DNA of 64,000 nucleotides from an uncultured Bacteroidales bacterium (GCA_902782665.1 CACZOA010000023.1:1-64000), one strand, 5' to 3'; counted from the first letter of the stretch, positions 15,586-25,221 are shown. Numbers and translations are program-made. The notes: generated by a model not told the origin, from the sequence alone.

Positions 15586-17277
15586 TTATCCCAAAAGAAT
15601 GTTTGTTACAGTCTCACCTGCTGGAACCATCGGATAAACCATTCCCATCTCCTCGCAATTGGCTATCAATAGGTATGGTTTGTCGTCCGCAAACATCTCT
15701 TTGATTGCTGCGTCAAGTTCCTCTCGTGTGTTGACCTCTTTGTTCTTGATTCCATAAGCGTCAGCAATGGTGTTGAAATGAGGATTCATCATTGGAGTGG
15801 ACGAATATCTTTTCTTGAAGAACAATTCCTGCCACTGGCGTACCATTCCAAGGTAGTTGTTGTTCAGAATAATCATCTTCACACCAATCTGTTTTTCCAT
15901 GATTGTTCCCAACTCTTGGATTGTCATCTGGAATCCACCGTCGCCAGCAAACATACAGACTGTACGTTTTGGAGCTCCTATCTTGGCTCCGATTGCCGCT
16001 GGAATACCGAATCCCATTGTTCCAAGTCCACCACTTGTCACAACACTGCGTGATTTTGTAAATTTGAAGTAGCGGGCAGCCATGATCTGGTTCTGACCTA
16101 CGTCTGTCACAAGCACAGCATCATTGTTTGTCGCCTCTGATATCTTGCGGACAACTTCACCCATTTTCAATGGACCTTCTGTCGCATATACTTCAGGACG
16201 GATTACTTTCTCATCCTCTTTTACTTCATACTCGTGGAAACTTTCGATCCACTGGGTATGTTTGGCCTCTTTGATCTTGAGTGTAAGTTCAGGAAGGGAT
16301 GCCTTCACGTCGCCAAGCACTTTGGCTGTCGCTTTCACATTCTTGTCCAACTCCGCGTTGTCGATATCAAGATGGACAATCTTTGCCTGTTTTGCGTATG
16401 TCTTCAAATCTCCGGTCACACGGTCGTCGAAACGCATACCGATGGCTATGATCACGTCGGCTTCGTTAGTCTTGATGTTTGGTCCGACGTTGCCGTGCAT
16501 GCCGAGCATTCCCTTGTTGAGACGGTGGTCTGAAGGCAGTGCCGACAAACCAAGGAGTGTGCTTCCTGCAGGGATGTCCGCTTTTTCCAAGAAAGCTTTC
16601 AGCTCAGCTTCCGCATTGCCAAGGATTACACCTTGTCCGACCAATGCTAGAGGTTTCTTGGCGTTGTTGATGATCTCAGCTGCCGCGTCGATTTGCGTCG
16701 GCTTGATAGCTGTGAAAGGAATATAACCGCGAGTGAAATGGCATTTCTCGTAGTTGAATTCAGCCATCTCCACCTGTGCGTTTTTTGCAAAATCCAGCAC
16801 CACAGGGCCTTTTCTTCCCGAATTTGCTATATGGAAAGCTTTTGCTACTGCTGGAGCAATGTCTGCGGCCGAACGAATTTGGTAAGACCATTTTGTGATA
16901 GGAAGTGTGCAACCAATCAAGTCGACTTCCTGGAATGCGTCTGTTCCAAGGAATGCGGCTCCAGCCTGACCTGCGATCACAACAAGTGGAGTCGAGTCCA
17001 TCATTGCGTCTGCGATACCTGTGATTGCGTTTGTTGCACCTGGTCCTGAAGTCACTAAGCAAACACCAGTCTTTCCGCTGACTCGTGCGTATCCCTGTGC
17101 CGCGTGTGTTGCACCTTGCTCATGACGGGTCAGGACGTAATTGAATTTGTCCATGTAGTCGTACAGAGCATCGAACGTAGGCATGATGCTGCCTCCGGGA
17201 TAGCCAAAAATAGTGTCGACATTCTCTTTCAGAAGACTTTCCATAAGAATGTACGCACCTTTCATCTGATTACTCAT
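15586..17277 (-). CDS. ilvB: Acetolactate synthase large (catalytic) subunit
   Basis: This is the TPP- and FAD-dependent carboligase that condenses two pyruvates, or pyruvate with 2-oxobutyrate, in the first step of branched-chain amino acid synthesis. At 563 aa it is normal in length. The N-terminal TPP domain contains the catalytic glutamate in TRHEQGATHAAQGYAR and GYPGGSIMP. The central FAD-binding domain spans about residues 190-330. The C-terminal TPP motif GDGGFQMTIQEL ends in NNNYLGMVRQWQ. It lies second in the ilvDBN operon, 246 bp after ilvD and 55 bp before ilvN. Both gaps hold palindromic elements. Confidence 0.96.
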   Translation of the reverse strand: MSNQMKGAYILMESLLKENVDTIFGYPGGSIMPTFDALYDYMDKFNYVLTRHEQGATHAAQGYARVSGKTGVCLVTSGPGATNAITGIADAMMDSTPLVVIAGQAGAAFLGTDAFQEVDLIGCTLPITKWSYQIRSAADIAPAVAKAFHIANSGRKGPVVLDFAKNAQVEMAEFNYEKCHFTRGYIPFTAIKPTQIDAAAEIINNAKKPLALVGQGVILGNAEAELKAFLEKADIPAGSTLLGLSALPSDHRLNKGMLGMHGNVGPNIKTNEADVIIAIGMRFDDRVTGDLKTYAKQAKIVHLDIDNAELDKNVKATAKVLGDVKASLPELTLKIKEAKHTQWIESFHEYEVKEDEKVIRPEVYATEGPLKMGEVVRKISEATNNDAVLVTDVGQNQIMAARYFKFTKSRSVVTSGGLGTMGFGIPAAIGAKIGAPKRTVCMFAGDGGFQMTIQELGTIMEKQIGVKMIILNNNYLGMVRQWQELFFKKRYSSTPMMNPHFNTIADAYGIKNKEVNTREELDAAIKEMFADDKPYLLIANCEEMGMVYPMVPAGETVTNILLG

Positions 17278-17413
17278 AACTGACTTTTTATGGTAATACT
17301 AATGTGTTGTCTTTATTTTGTGGGCAAGTTTGGAACCTGCTTTATGCATCTTGGCAACGCCTCAATAATTACCTTTTTATTTACTTAGTTTATTAAATCT
17401 ATTTTGTTATGAT

Positions 17414-17474
17414 CGCTCGCCCTTTCGGGCTCGCGATGATTGGTGGGGCAAGAGCGTTCCGCCCTTTGCAATCC
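17414..17474. repeat. Two-hairpin element between ilvD and ilvB (copy 2)
   Basis: This copy contains CGCTCGCCC-TTT-CGGGCTCGCG, then AAGAGCG-TTC-CGCCCTTT, then GCAATCCT, in the same order as copy 1 at 14791-14848. Relative to copy 1 a T-A pair became C-G in the first stem and an A-T pair became G-C in the second. One A-C mismatch is also present. Confidence 0.65.
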
Positions 17475-17523
17475 TTAATTATGACTTTAATGATTATTTG
17501 TCATAAACAAGGATGCCACCTTG

Positions 17524-19356
17524 TTAATCAACGATACGGACACCGCCCTTGTCGGCAGATGCCACCATTGAAGCGTATGCTCTCAATGCTTTTGAAACGA
17601 CGCGGTCACGCTTTGGCTTCCATGCGTCCTTGCCCTTAGCCTCTTCTGCTTTGCGGCGCTCTGCCAACTCTGCGTCAGACAAACGGACTGAAATCTTACG
17701 TGCTGGAATATCAATCTCGATGATGTCTCCATCACGTACAAGACCGATGTTACCGCCGCTTGCTGCCTCTGGTGAGATGTGGCCGATAGACAATCCTGAT
17801 GTTCCTCCTGAGAAACGACCGTCTGTGATCAAAGCACACTCTTTTCCAAGGTGACGTGATTTGATATATGAAGTAGGGTAGAGCATCTCCTGCATTCCTG
17901 GTCCTCCCTTAGGCCCTTCATGTGTGATGACAACTACGTCTCCAGAAACGACGCTGCCGTTCAAGATTCCCTTACATGCGTCATCCTGAGAGTTGAACAC
18001 TTTTGCTGGTCCGGCGAATTTCCAGATGCTCTCGTCCACACCTGCTGTCTTGACAACACATCCGTCAAGAGCAATGTTACCCTTCAAGATTGCCATACCG
18101 CCATCTTTTGAGTATGCGTGCTCAAGATCACGAATACAACCATTAGCACGGTCTGTGTCGAATGAGTCCCAGTATGTCTCCTGTGAACCCATCTTGATAG
18201 AGAACTTGTTGGCTGCTGTACTCTTGTAGATCTTCTCTGCCTTCTCACAGTGAGTAGGTTTTGTGATCGCGTATTTGTCGATAGCTTCGCCGATAGTCAT
18301 TCCGTCTACACGCTTAACGCTTCTGTCTACCAATCCGGCTTTGTCAAGCTCATTCATGATAGAAAGGATTCCTCCTGCACGGTTCAAATCCTGGATGTGG
18401 TATTTCTGTGTGTTAGGAGCGACTTTGCACAAGCATGGAGTGACTTTTGAAAGAGAGTCGATGTCGTCCATCTTGAAATCAACGCCGCCTTCCTGAGCGA
18501 TTGCAAGAAGGTGAAGCACTGTGTTTGTCGAACCACCCATAGCGATATCAAGAGTCATGGCGTTCAAGAATGCCTGGCGAGTGGCGATGCTTCTTGGAAG
18601 TACGCTTTCATCACCGTCTCTATAATATTTATATGCATTCTCTACAATCATCTTTGCTGCGTCCATGAATAGCTGCTCACGGTTCTTGTGAGTCGCAACG
18701 ATTGTACCGTTTCCTGGCAATGCGAAACCAAGCACCTCGTTAAGACAGTTCATCGAGTTAGCTGTGAAGATACCTGAACAGCATCCGCATCCTGGGCACG
18801 CTGCGTTCTCAATCTTAGCGACCTGCTCGTCAGAAACCGACTCGTCAGCACTCTGAATCATGGCGTCGATAAGGTCAAGGTCGTGGCTTCCCTCTAGTTT
18901 GCCAGCCTCCATCGCACCTCCTGAAACAAAGATTGTAGGGATGTTGAGACGCATAGTGGCGATCAACATACCTGGAGTGATCTTATCACAGTTTGAGATA
19001 CAAACCAATGCGTCTGCCTTGTGGGCGTTCACCATATACTCCACAGAGTCTGCAATCAAGTCACGGCTAGGAAGAGAGTATAGCATACCATCGTGGCCCA
19101 TAGCGATACCATCGTCGATAGCGATTGTGTTGAACTCTGCTGCGAAGCATCCAAGTTTTTCAATCTCAGCCTTAACTTTCTGTCCGATTTCATGAAGATG
19201 TGTATGTCCTGGCACGAACTGAGTGAAGCTGTTGGCGATAGCGATGATTGGTTTGCCCATCTGCTCGCGTTTCATACCGTTTGCCACCCATAGAGCTCTT
19301 GCTCCTGCCATTCTGCGTCCCTCTGTGCTGAATGCACTGCGAAGTTGATGTTTCAT
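17524..19356 (-). CDS. ilvD: Dihydroxy-acid dehydratase
   Basis: This Fe-S enzyme dehydrates 2,3-dihydroxy acids to the 2-oxo acids, the step after IlvC. The 610-aa protein has the conserved cluster cysteines in [11 protein letters not shown] (about residue 122) and [18 protein letters not shown] (about residues 194-211), plus the C-terminal catalytic region around [16 protein letters not shown]. Its length is that of the oxygen-sensitive E. coli-type enzyme. It is the first gene of ilvDBN, with a TATTTTTG promoter box 40 bp upstream. ilvC, which usually sits in the same operon in Bacteroides, is instead at 372-1415. Confidence 0.96.
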   Translation of the reverse strand: MKHQLRSAFSTEGRRMAGARALWVANGMKREQMGKPIIAIANSFTQFVPGHTHLHEIGQKVKAEIEKLGCFAAEFNTIAIDDGIAMGHDGMLYSLPSRDLIADSVEYMVNAHKADALVCISNCDKITPGMLIATMRLNIPTIFVSGGAMEAGKLEGSHDLDLIDAMIQSADESVSDEQVAKIENAACPGCGCCSGIFTANSMNCLNEVLGFALPGNGTIVATHKNREQLFMDAAKMIVENAYKYYRDGDESVLPRSIATRQAFLNAMTLDIAMGGSTNTVLHLLAIAQEGGVDFKMDDIDSLSKVTPCLCKVAPNTQKYHIQDLNRAGGILSIMNELDKAGLVDRSVKRVDGMTIGEAIDKYAITKPTHCEKAEKIYKSTAANKFSIKMGSQETYWDSFDTDRANGCIRDLEHAYSKDGGMAILKGNIALDGCVVKTAGVDESIWKFAGPAKVFNSQDDACKGILNGSVVSGDVVVITHEGPKGGPGMQEMLYPTSYIKSRHLGKECALITDGRFSGGTSGLSIGHISPEAASGGNIGLVRDGDIIEIDIPARKISVRLSDAELAERRKAEEAKGKDAWKPKRDRVVSKALRAYASMVASADKGGVRIVD

Positions 19357-19395
19357 TATCTGTATCTATTAAACGAATTCTAAATAATTATCCTG

Positions 19396-19403
19396 CAAAA
19401 ATA
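19396..19403 (-). promoter_or_regulatory. -7 box of the ilvDBN operon
   Basis: On the minus strand this reads TATTTTTG. It is divergent from the promoter at 19497-19504, so about 95 bp separates the two -7 boxes, enough room for a shared control site. None is recognisable. Confidence 0.55.
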
Positions 19404-19496
19404 ATAAATTTGTAATTAGCAACCTTAAAAAAGTGATGAATTATTAGATTTTTGGCTGATTTTGGGTCTGGATTTTCACATTTCATATTGATTTCT

Positions 19497-19504
19497 TATC
19501 TTTG
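19497..19504 (+). promoter_or_regulatory. -7 box of the TonB-C protein gene
   Basis: TATCTTTG, with TTTC at 19474-19477 exactly 19 bp upstream. The motif overlaps the first codon of the longest frame (a TTG at 19502), showing that translation starts at the ATG at 19529. Confidence 0.65.
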
Positions 19505-19528
19505 TCGAAACAATTAAAGATTAGGGCT

Positions 19529-19933
19529 ATGAAAAACATAATTACTGTAATAATATCGTTGTTTATGTTGATGCTTTCATCTTCCGTTTTTGCGGAAGGG
19601 GAGGAACTGACTGTGAAAGCTAATCAACATGCGTATTTCCCTGGGGGGCAGTCTGCTTTGGCGACGTGGCTGTCGGAGAATGTGAAATATCCTCAGGAGT
19701 GTATCGACAAGAAGGTGGATGGAGAGGTGATTGTCTCCTTCATTGTTGAGAGAGACGGTTCGATCACTGGAATCCGTATGGAGCAGTCGGTTGATCCAAA
19801 GCTTGATGCTGAGGCTAAAAGAGTGGTGGGGGTTATGCCAAACTGGGTGGCTGCTGAGATGAACGGTGTAAAGACACGCAGCCGTCTGATGCTGCCTATT
19901 CGATTCACATTGCCTCAAACAAATAAAAAATGA
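19529..19933 (+). CDS. Secreted TonB C-terminal domain protein
   Basis: The 134-aa protein has a signal peptide ending at VFA (about residue 22) followed by a single TonB C-terminal domain (about residues 40-130). The family pattern is visible in AYFPGGQSALATWLSENVKYPQ, split by the usual turn, then DGEVIVSFIVERDGSI and the late PIRFTLP. It lacks the N-terminal membrane anchor and proline-rich linker of true TonB, so it is a free periplasmic domain of the sort common in Bacteroidota. Its role is unknown; envelope protein binding is plausible. It has its own promoter and terminator. Confidence 0.85.
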   Translation: MKNIITVIISLFMLMLSSSVFAEGEELTVKANQHAYFPGGQSALATWLSENVKYPQECIDKKVDGEVIVSFIVERDGSITGIRMEQSVDPKLDAEAKRVVGVMPNWVAAEMNGVKTRSRLMLPIRFTLPQTNKK

Positions 19934-19957
19934 TTTGAATTTGGAACTGATATCATG

Positions 19958-19983
19958 AAGACGGGGGAAACCTCGTCTTTTTT
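19958..19983 (+). terminator. Terminator after the TonB-C gene
   Basis: AAGACG (19958-19963) pairs with CGTCTT (19974-19979), the inner GG/CC extends the stem, and a six-T tail follows. Confidence 0.85.
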
Positions 19984-20002
19984 ACAATAAATTTATGAAT
20001 TT

Positions 20003-21025
20003 ATGATTAGCGGAAAAATTAGTAAACTTTTCTCTGTTTTGTTGTTGTCTGCATTGACGACACCTGTTTTCTCGTCAGAATCAGAAGAATTCAATGATGA
20101 TATGCTCTTGGCACAGAGGAGCAGTAGTGACAATGAAAACAAAAGTGAAAACGAAAATAAAAAGACGTCGCGTAATGAAAGGTCTGCCAGACCAGTCGAG
20201 ACGAGACCTGCCAGACCAAGTGACACTCGTCCTGAACGTCCACAAGCGAAACCTCATACACCATCATCTGGTCATGCTCATCATCATTCTCAGCCACCTC
20301 ACCACCATCACCATCATGGAGGTGATGTCGTTGTTGTGGTGGAAGACGATGCTAATTATACGACAAGTACAAGTGACTATTCAAGTACATATGTATCTAA
20401 AGATTGTGATCTTGATAGGTTTATGCTTTTCGTTAATCTTGGGTTTGGAGTGTCATACAGAGGTTTTTCTGGTGCATTGGATTATGAAGAAGAAGAAGAG
20501 GATGGCCTTTTTGAGAATTTAGGATACAATATAGAGGTCCGTTGTGACGTAGGATTGACTAAGCATCTTTTTATTAGTTCGGGTGTTGGTTTTGCGAAAC
20601 AATCCATATATAATGAGTTTTTGCCGGGCAATTATATGCGTAACACAAAACGTTTTTTGGATATTCCTTTGCTTTTTGGCTACCGAAAGGCTGATGATGA
20701 GGATTTTTGGGGATCCTTATCGATAGGTCCACGATTTGCTTATGGAGTGAATGGTGAATGCCGAGAGTATTATGATTTTTATCCTAGTCCGGAGCACGGT
20801 GTTTTTAAGCACAACAGTTATGGTGGCAAGTATGGGTCTGATAGATTTAGTGTAGGTGTTGGCCTTGAAGCTAATATGGTTATTAATAAATTCTTGCTTG
20901 GCTTCGATGTTAGTTTTTATCCGAAAAACGATTGCTTGCCGGAAGAAATCTATGAAGGCCTTTACAGAAGGTTTTACACTATACGCACAAACTTTTCAAT
21001 TAAAGCAGGTTGGAGAATCTTTTAA
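20003..21025 (+). CDS. Outer-membrane beta-barrel protein with Arg-Pro and His-rich linker
   Basis: The 340-aa protein has a signal peptide ending near VFSSES. Residues about 30-135 are a disordered linker with repeated TRPxRP units (about residues 63-80) and a histidine cluster, HAHHHSQPPHHHHHHGG (residues 90-106). The remaining 200 residues are alternating amphipathic strands starting DLDRFMLFVNLGFGVSY and ending in a terminal aromatic, SIKAGWRIF, typical of small porin-like barrels (OMP_b-brl). The His cluster could bind Ni, Zn or Cu at the cell surface or in the periplasm; this is inference. No metal transporter is adjacent. Confidence 0.8.
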   Translation: MISGKISKLFSVLLLSALTTPVFSSESEEFNDDMLLAQRSSSDNENKSENENKKTSRNERSARPVETRPARPSDTRPERPQAKPHTPSSGHAHHHSQPPHHHHHHGGDVVVVVEDDANYTTSTSDYSSTYVSKDCDLDRFMLFVNLGFGVSYRGFSGALDYEEEEEDGLFENLGYNIEVRCDVGLTKHLFISSGVGFAKQSIYNEFLPGNYMRNTKRFLDIPLLFGYRKADDEDFWGSLSIGPRFAYGVNGECREYYDFYPSPEHGVFKHNSYGGKYGSDRFSVGVGLEANMVINKFLLGFDVSFYPKNDCLPEEIYEGLYRRFYTIRTNFSIKAGWRIF

Positions 21026-21038
21026 TTAGAGACAAAAA

Positions 21039-21066
21039 AAATACCGTTAACTCACGCTGACGGTAT
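21039..21066 (+). terminator. Hairpin after the barrel gene
   Basis: AATACCGT (21039-21046) pairs with ACGGTATT (21059-21066). The T tail is poor on the plus strand and better on the minus strand, so it is a weak or processed terminator. Confidence 0.45.
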
Positions 21067-21277
21067 TCTAAACTTAAAACTCTAATAACATAAACACATG
21101 ATTCTTTCGAATCTAAAAAAATTACTTTTTACAACTTGTTGATGCAAAATTAGCATTTATATATGACTTTGCAAATAGTTCGTTTGAATAGTGAAAAAAA
21201 ATACACGTTTTTTAACAAAAATGTGCTTTCTGACCCTGATTGTCTGTGTTTTTTGCTGATTTATCTAAAAGTTAGAC

Positions 21278-21285
21278 TACTTTTG
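21278..21285 (+). promoter_or_regulatory. -7 box of rlmD
   Basis: TACTTTTG, with TTTG at 21252-21255 22 bp upstream. It lies just before a TTG-started extension of the frame and supports the ATG at 21335 as the start. Confidence 0.6.
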
Positions 21286-21334
21286 CAAGCGTTTGCCGAA
21301 CGAATCGGCATTAATAAATTGGATTAATTGGAAT

Positions 21335-22744
21335 ATGTCAAGAAAGAGAAAAGAACTTCCGATACTGGAGAACGTCACTATCGCCGACATTGCAGGAGAG
21401 GGCAAAGCGATCGCTAGAATTGATGACATGGTGATTTTTGTGCCATACGTAATTCCTGGCGACGTGGTTGATATCCAAGTGACAAAGAAGAAGCATAGTT
21501 ATATGGAGGGCCGTGCGTTGAGAATAGTCACTCCTTCGCCAGACCGTATTGCTCCTATGTGTTCACACTATGGTGTTTGTGGTGGGTGCAAGTGGCAGGT
21601 GTTGCCATACGAGTTGCAGATCAAACATAAACAGAATCAGGTGGAGAATGTGCTTCGTCGCATCGGAAAGGTTGAGCTTCCTGAAATAACTCCTATTCTT
21701 GGATCGAAGGAGACTACATATTATAGAAACAAACTTGAATTCACCTTCAGCAACAAACGTTGGCTTACTGATGACGAGGTGAAGGCTGGTGTGCAATATG
21801 ACGATATGAATGCTCTTGGTTTCCACATTCCAAGTATGTTCGACAAGGTGCTGGATATTGAGAAGTGTTACCTTCAGCCGGAGATATCTAACCGTATCCG
21901 TACGGAAATCAAGCAGTATGCCAAGGCTCATGATTTGGCATTCTTCGACCTTCGCAACCGTGACGGATTCTTGCGTAACATCATCATCCGTACTGCAGGT
22001 ACGGGAGAGGTGATGCTTATTGTGGTGTTCTTTAAGGAGGATGAGGAGAAACGAGTGGCTTTGCTTGATCATTTGGTCGCCACATTCCCTGAAATCACAA
22101 GTTTGATTTATGTGATCAACGGTAAGGCGAACGACACTATTACAGATCAGCAGACTATCCTGTATAAAGGACGTGACTTTATCGAGGAAGAGATGGAAGG
22201 ACTCCGATTCAAGGTCGGCCCTAAGAGTTTCTACCAGACAAATACACTCCAGGCATACGAATTATATAAGGTGGCTCGTGAGTTTGCGGATTTGAAACCA
22301 GAACAGACTCTTTATGATTTGTATACCGGAACGGGAACGATAGCATGTTTCTGTGCCAATCGAGTGAAGAAAGTGGTTGGTATCGAGTATGTGCCAGAGG
22401 CTATTGAAGATGCAAAAATCAATGCTGCCAACAATAATATAGACAATGCGACATTCTTCGCTGGCGACATGAAGGATATCCTGACAGATGAATTCATTGC
22501 TCAGCATGGCCGTCCGGATGTTGTGATCACAGACCCTCCACGTGATGGTATGCATCAGGATGTGATCAAGGTGTTGCTGAATACCGCTCCTGAGAAGATC
22601 GTTTATGTCAGCTGCAATCCGGCCACTCAGGCTCGAGATTTGACTCTTCTTGATGAAAAGTACAAGGTTGTGAAGGTGCGTCCGGTAGATATGTTCCCTC
22701 ACACTCATCATGTGGAGAATGTTATACTTTTGGTAAAGAAGTAA
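21335..22744 (+). CDS. rlmD: 23S rRNA (uracil-C5)-methyltransferase, RlmD/TrmA family
   Basis: The start at MSRKRKELPIL gives 469 aa. An N-terminal TRAM RNA-binding domain (about residues 5-65, with IAGEGKAIARID) is followed by the [4Fe-4S] ligands in CSHYGVCGGCKWQ. The C-terminal Rossmann methyltransferase has DLYTGTGTIA for S-adenosylmethionine, TDPPRDGM, and the catalytic cysteine in YVSCNPATQARDL. It methylates a uridine C5 in 23S rRNA (U1939 for RlmD), though paralogues with other targets exist. It is monocistronic with its own terminator. Confidence 0.88.
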   Translation: MSRKRKELPILENVTIADIAGEGKAIARIDDMVIFVPYVIPGDVVDIQVTKKKHSYMEGRALRIVTPSPDRIAPMCSHYGVCGGCKWQVLPYELQIKHKQNQVENVLRRIGKVELPEITPILGSKETTYYRNKLEFTFSNKRWLTDDEVKAGVQYDDMNALGFHIPSMFDKVLDIEKCYLQPEISNRIRTEIKQYAKAHDLAFFDLRNRDGFLRNIIIRTAGTGEVMLIVVFFKEDEEKRVALLDHLVATFPEITSLIYVINGKANDTITDQQTILYKGRDFIEEEMEGLRFKVGPKSFYQTNTLQAYELYKVAREFADLKPEQTLYDLYTGTGTIACFCANRVKKVVGIEYVPEAIEDAKINAANNNIDNATFFAGDMKDILTDEFIAQHGRPDVVITDPPRDGMHQDVIKVLLNTAPEKIVYVSCNPATQARDLTLLDEKYKVVKVRPVDMFPHTHHVENVILLVKK

Positions 22745-22757
22745 TATAAATATGTAT

Positions 22758-22781
22758 GGGCGGGTTCTGAATCCGCCCTTT
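22758..22781 (+). terminator. Terminator of rlmD
   Basis: GGGCGG (22758-22763) pairs with CCGCCC (22773-22778), followed by TTT. Confidence 0.75.
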
Positions 22782-22801
22782 GCTATTTAGAATAGTTTTT
22801 T

Positions 22802-23947
22802 ATGTTGTTTGTTATTTTTTTGTTTGCCTTTGTAGCCGACCTTTATATTTTCTTTAGATATGTCTGGAGAAAATGTCAATGGCGTACAAGAATACAATAT
22901 GCTGCGTTCTCGTCACTCTCTTATATGTTAGCGGCGTTGATATTCAGAAAATATTTCCTGACAGATTCAGTGTCCGTATTATATGAGATAGGTGTTGTGA
23001 TGGGTGTATTCCTGTCATTGTTTGTCAGCAAATCTGTGTTTTTTATAGTCGATGTCTGGACTCTTATATTCAAGACAAAAGTTTTGAAATGGATCGCAGT
23101 AGGATTGACCGCTTGGGGTTTCTTATCGTGTATGTATGGTATGATGTTTGGAAGATTTAATATTTCCGCCAAACGAGTAGATGTTGAAAATAAGAGTTTG
23201 CCTCGTAATTTCGATGGTTATAAAATCCTGCAAATCTCAGATCTTCATTTGTCAAGTTTTTATGGTGATGAGAAGATTGTGTCGGAGTGGGTGGATATGA
23301 TGAATGCAGAGAATCCGGATATCATTTGTTTCACAGGAGATATGGTATCTGTATTTGCGGATGAAATGCTTCCGTTTATGGATGCCTTGAAACGGTTGAA
23401 AGCAAAGGAAGGTAAATTCGCCATCCTTGGCAATCATGATTATGGCGATTATCACAGCTGGAAATCAGCTGAGGAAAAAGAGTCTCACAATGAGAGGTTG
23501 AAATCATTGATCAGATCTGCGGGTTTTGATCTTTTGCTGGATGAACACAGATTGTTGACAAAAGGAGGTGATACACTGGCTGTTGTTGGTTTGGAAGACA
23601 TGGGAAGATTGCGGAATTGCCAGAAAAAAAATCTGGAGAAAGCGGAATTAGGGTTGACTGCCAAAACGAGAATACTTCTTTCTCATAAACCTGATTTTTG
23701 GGAGACATATCTTGATGGCAACACCGACTATTTCTTGACATTGGCTGGTCATACACATGCTATGCAGGCGGGGATAGAAATAGGAGATTGGGAATTCTCT
23801 TTGTCTTTTTTGAGATATCCATATTGGCATGGCCTTTATGAAAGAAACGGCAATCAGATTTTTGTCAGCAGAGGAATAGGGTGTAACGTTATACCTATAA
23901 GGTTTGGCATGACTCCTGAATATGTGGTCATCACATTGAAGAAATGA
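22802..23947 (+). CDS. Membrane-anchored metallophosphoesterase (copy 1)
   Basis: The 381-aa protein has about four N-terminal membrane helices within residues 1-125, then a calcineurin-like phosphoesterase domain. Metal ligands are all present: SDLHLSS, FTGDMVS, GNHDYGDYH, LSHKPDFW and GHTHAMQ. This is the YkuE/UDP-2,3-diacylglucosamine-hydrolase-like arrangement, and a lipid or nucleotide phosphoester substrate is likely but not determinable. It is followed after 117 bp by a closely similar gene at 24065-25219, clearly a tandem duplicate. The gap shows no strong terminator. Confidence 0.87.
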   Translation: MLFVIFLFAFVADLYIFFRYVWRKCQWRTRIQYAAFSSLSYMLAALIFRKYFLTDSVSVLYEIGVVMGVFLSLFVSKSVFFIVDVWTLIFKTKVLKWIAVGLTAWGFLSCMYGMMFGRFNISAKRVDVENKSLPRNFDGYKILQISDLHLSSFYGDEKIVSEWVDMMNAENPDIICFTGDMVSVFADEMLPFMDALKRLKAKEGKFAILGNHDYGDYHSWKSAEEKESHNERLKSLIRSAGFDLLLDEHRLLTKGGDTLAVVGLEDMGRLRNCQKKNLEKAELGLTAKTRILLSHKPDFWETYLDGNTDYFLTLAGHTHAMQAGIEIGDWEFSLSFLRYPYWHGLYERNGNQIFVSRGIGCNVIPIRFGMTPEYVVITLKK

Positions 23948-24064
23948 TGGATTTTCTCGAATTATTGGAATTTGACTGTGTCTTTTTTCTTGCCATTATC
24001 CGTAGATATTCAAAGATGGATAGTAAACACATAATTATATAAACGAATTAAAATTACAAAATTT

Positions 24065-25219
24065 ATGTTAAGTCGATTTTTCTTCTTTTTTCTGATAGGT
24101 CTTTTCCCTGATGTATATATTTTCTTCCGTCATGTATGGAAGAAATGTCAGTGGCGGACGCAGGTGCTTTACACTGTGTTCTCGCTGTTGTGCTTTGTCT
24201 TGTTGGTGCTGATGTTTGGAGTTTACTCGTCATCTGAATCAGTTGCGACGCTGTATGAAACAAGTATGGTGATGAATGCGTTGATTGCCGTGTTTGTTGC
24301 GAAATTGTTTTTCAGTATTGTCGATGTCTGGACATTGGCATTTAAGTCGAGAATATTGCGACGTGTGGCAATTGGGGTGGCAGCGTTCGGATTTTTCACA
24401 TACGCATACGGAATAATGTTGGGACGATTCAATATGTCAGCCAAATATCTCACTGTGGAGAATAAATCATTGCCACAGAATTTTGACGGCTATAAAATTC
24501 TCCATATTTCGGATTTCCATCTTGGTAGCCTTTACGGAGATGAGGAAATCGTGTCGAAATGGGTGGATATGATGAATGCGGAAAATCCGGATGTCATCTG
24601 TTTCACGGGAGATATGGTCTCTATTCTGGCCGACGAGATGGCGTCACACATGGATGCGTTGAAAAGATTGAAAGCCAAAGATGGAAAGTTTGCTATCATA
24701 GGCAACCATGATTATGGAGATTACCACAAGTGGTCGAGCATGGAGGCACGTGATGCCAATTTGGCAAAGACGGAGGAAAACATACGCCAGGCAGGATTTG
24801 ATTTGTTGCTGAATGAAAACAGGACGATCTGCAGAAATGGAGATACAATATCTGTAGTGGGAATTGAGAATTGGGGACGTCCTCCTTTCCCTCAGAATAG
24901 CGATTTGAAAAAGGCGGAGACAGGAGTAGCTTCGTCTACACGCATCCTTCTTTCGCATGATCCGGATTTTTGGGAGTACAAGCTAGAAGACAACACCGAC
25001 TATTTCTTGACATTGTCCGGACATACCCACGCGATGCAGCTTGGAATAGAAATAGGGGATTGGGAAATATCTCCGTCTTCATTGAAATATACATACTGGC
25101 ATGGATTGTATGAAAGAAATGGCATTCAAATTGTTGTGAGTCGTGGAATCGGATGCACAGCAATTCCTTTTAGAATAGGAATGTCGCCTGAATATGTGGT
25201 CATTACATTGAAAAAATAA
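24065..25219 (+). CDS. Membrane-anchored metallophosphoesterase (copy 2)
   Basis: The 384-aa paralogue of the preceding gene has the same N-terminal helices and the same metal-binding set: SDFHLGS (His kept, Leu to Phe), FTGDMVS, GNHDYGDYH, LSHDPDFW and GHTHAMQ. Divergence is greatest in the membrane segments and in the loop between GNHD and LSHD, which suggests different substrates or partners. It ends 2 bp before the Nif3-family gene, so it is translationally coupled to it. The first copy lacks such coupling. Confidence 0.87.
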   Translation: MLSRFFFFFLIGLFPDVYIFFRHVWKKCQWRTQVLYTVFSLLCFVLLVLMFGVYSSSESVATLYETSMVMNALIAVFVAKLFFSIVDVWTLAFKSRILRRVAIGVAAFGFFTYAYGIMLGRFNMSAKYLTVENKSLPQNFDGYKILHISDFHLGSLYGDEEIVSKWVDMMNAENPDVICFTGDMVSILADEMASHMDALKRLKAKDGKFAIIGNHDYGDYHKWSSMEARDANLAKTEENIRQAGFDLLLNENRTICRNGDTISVVGIENWGRPPFPQNSDLKKAETGVASSTRILLSHDPDFWEYKLEDNTDYFLTLSGHTHAMQLGIEIGDWEISPSSLKYTYWHGLYERNGIQIVVSRGIGCTAIPFRIGMSPEYVVITLKK

Positions 25220-25221
25220 AA

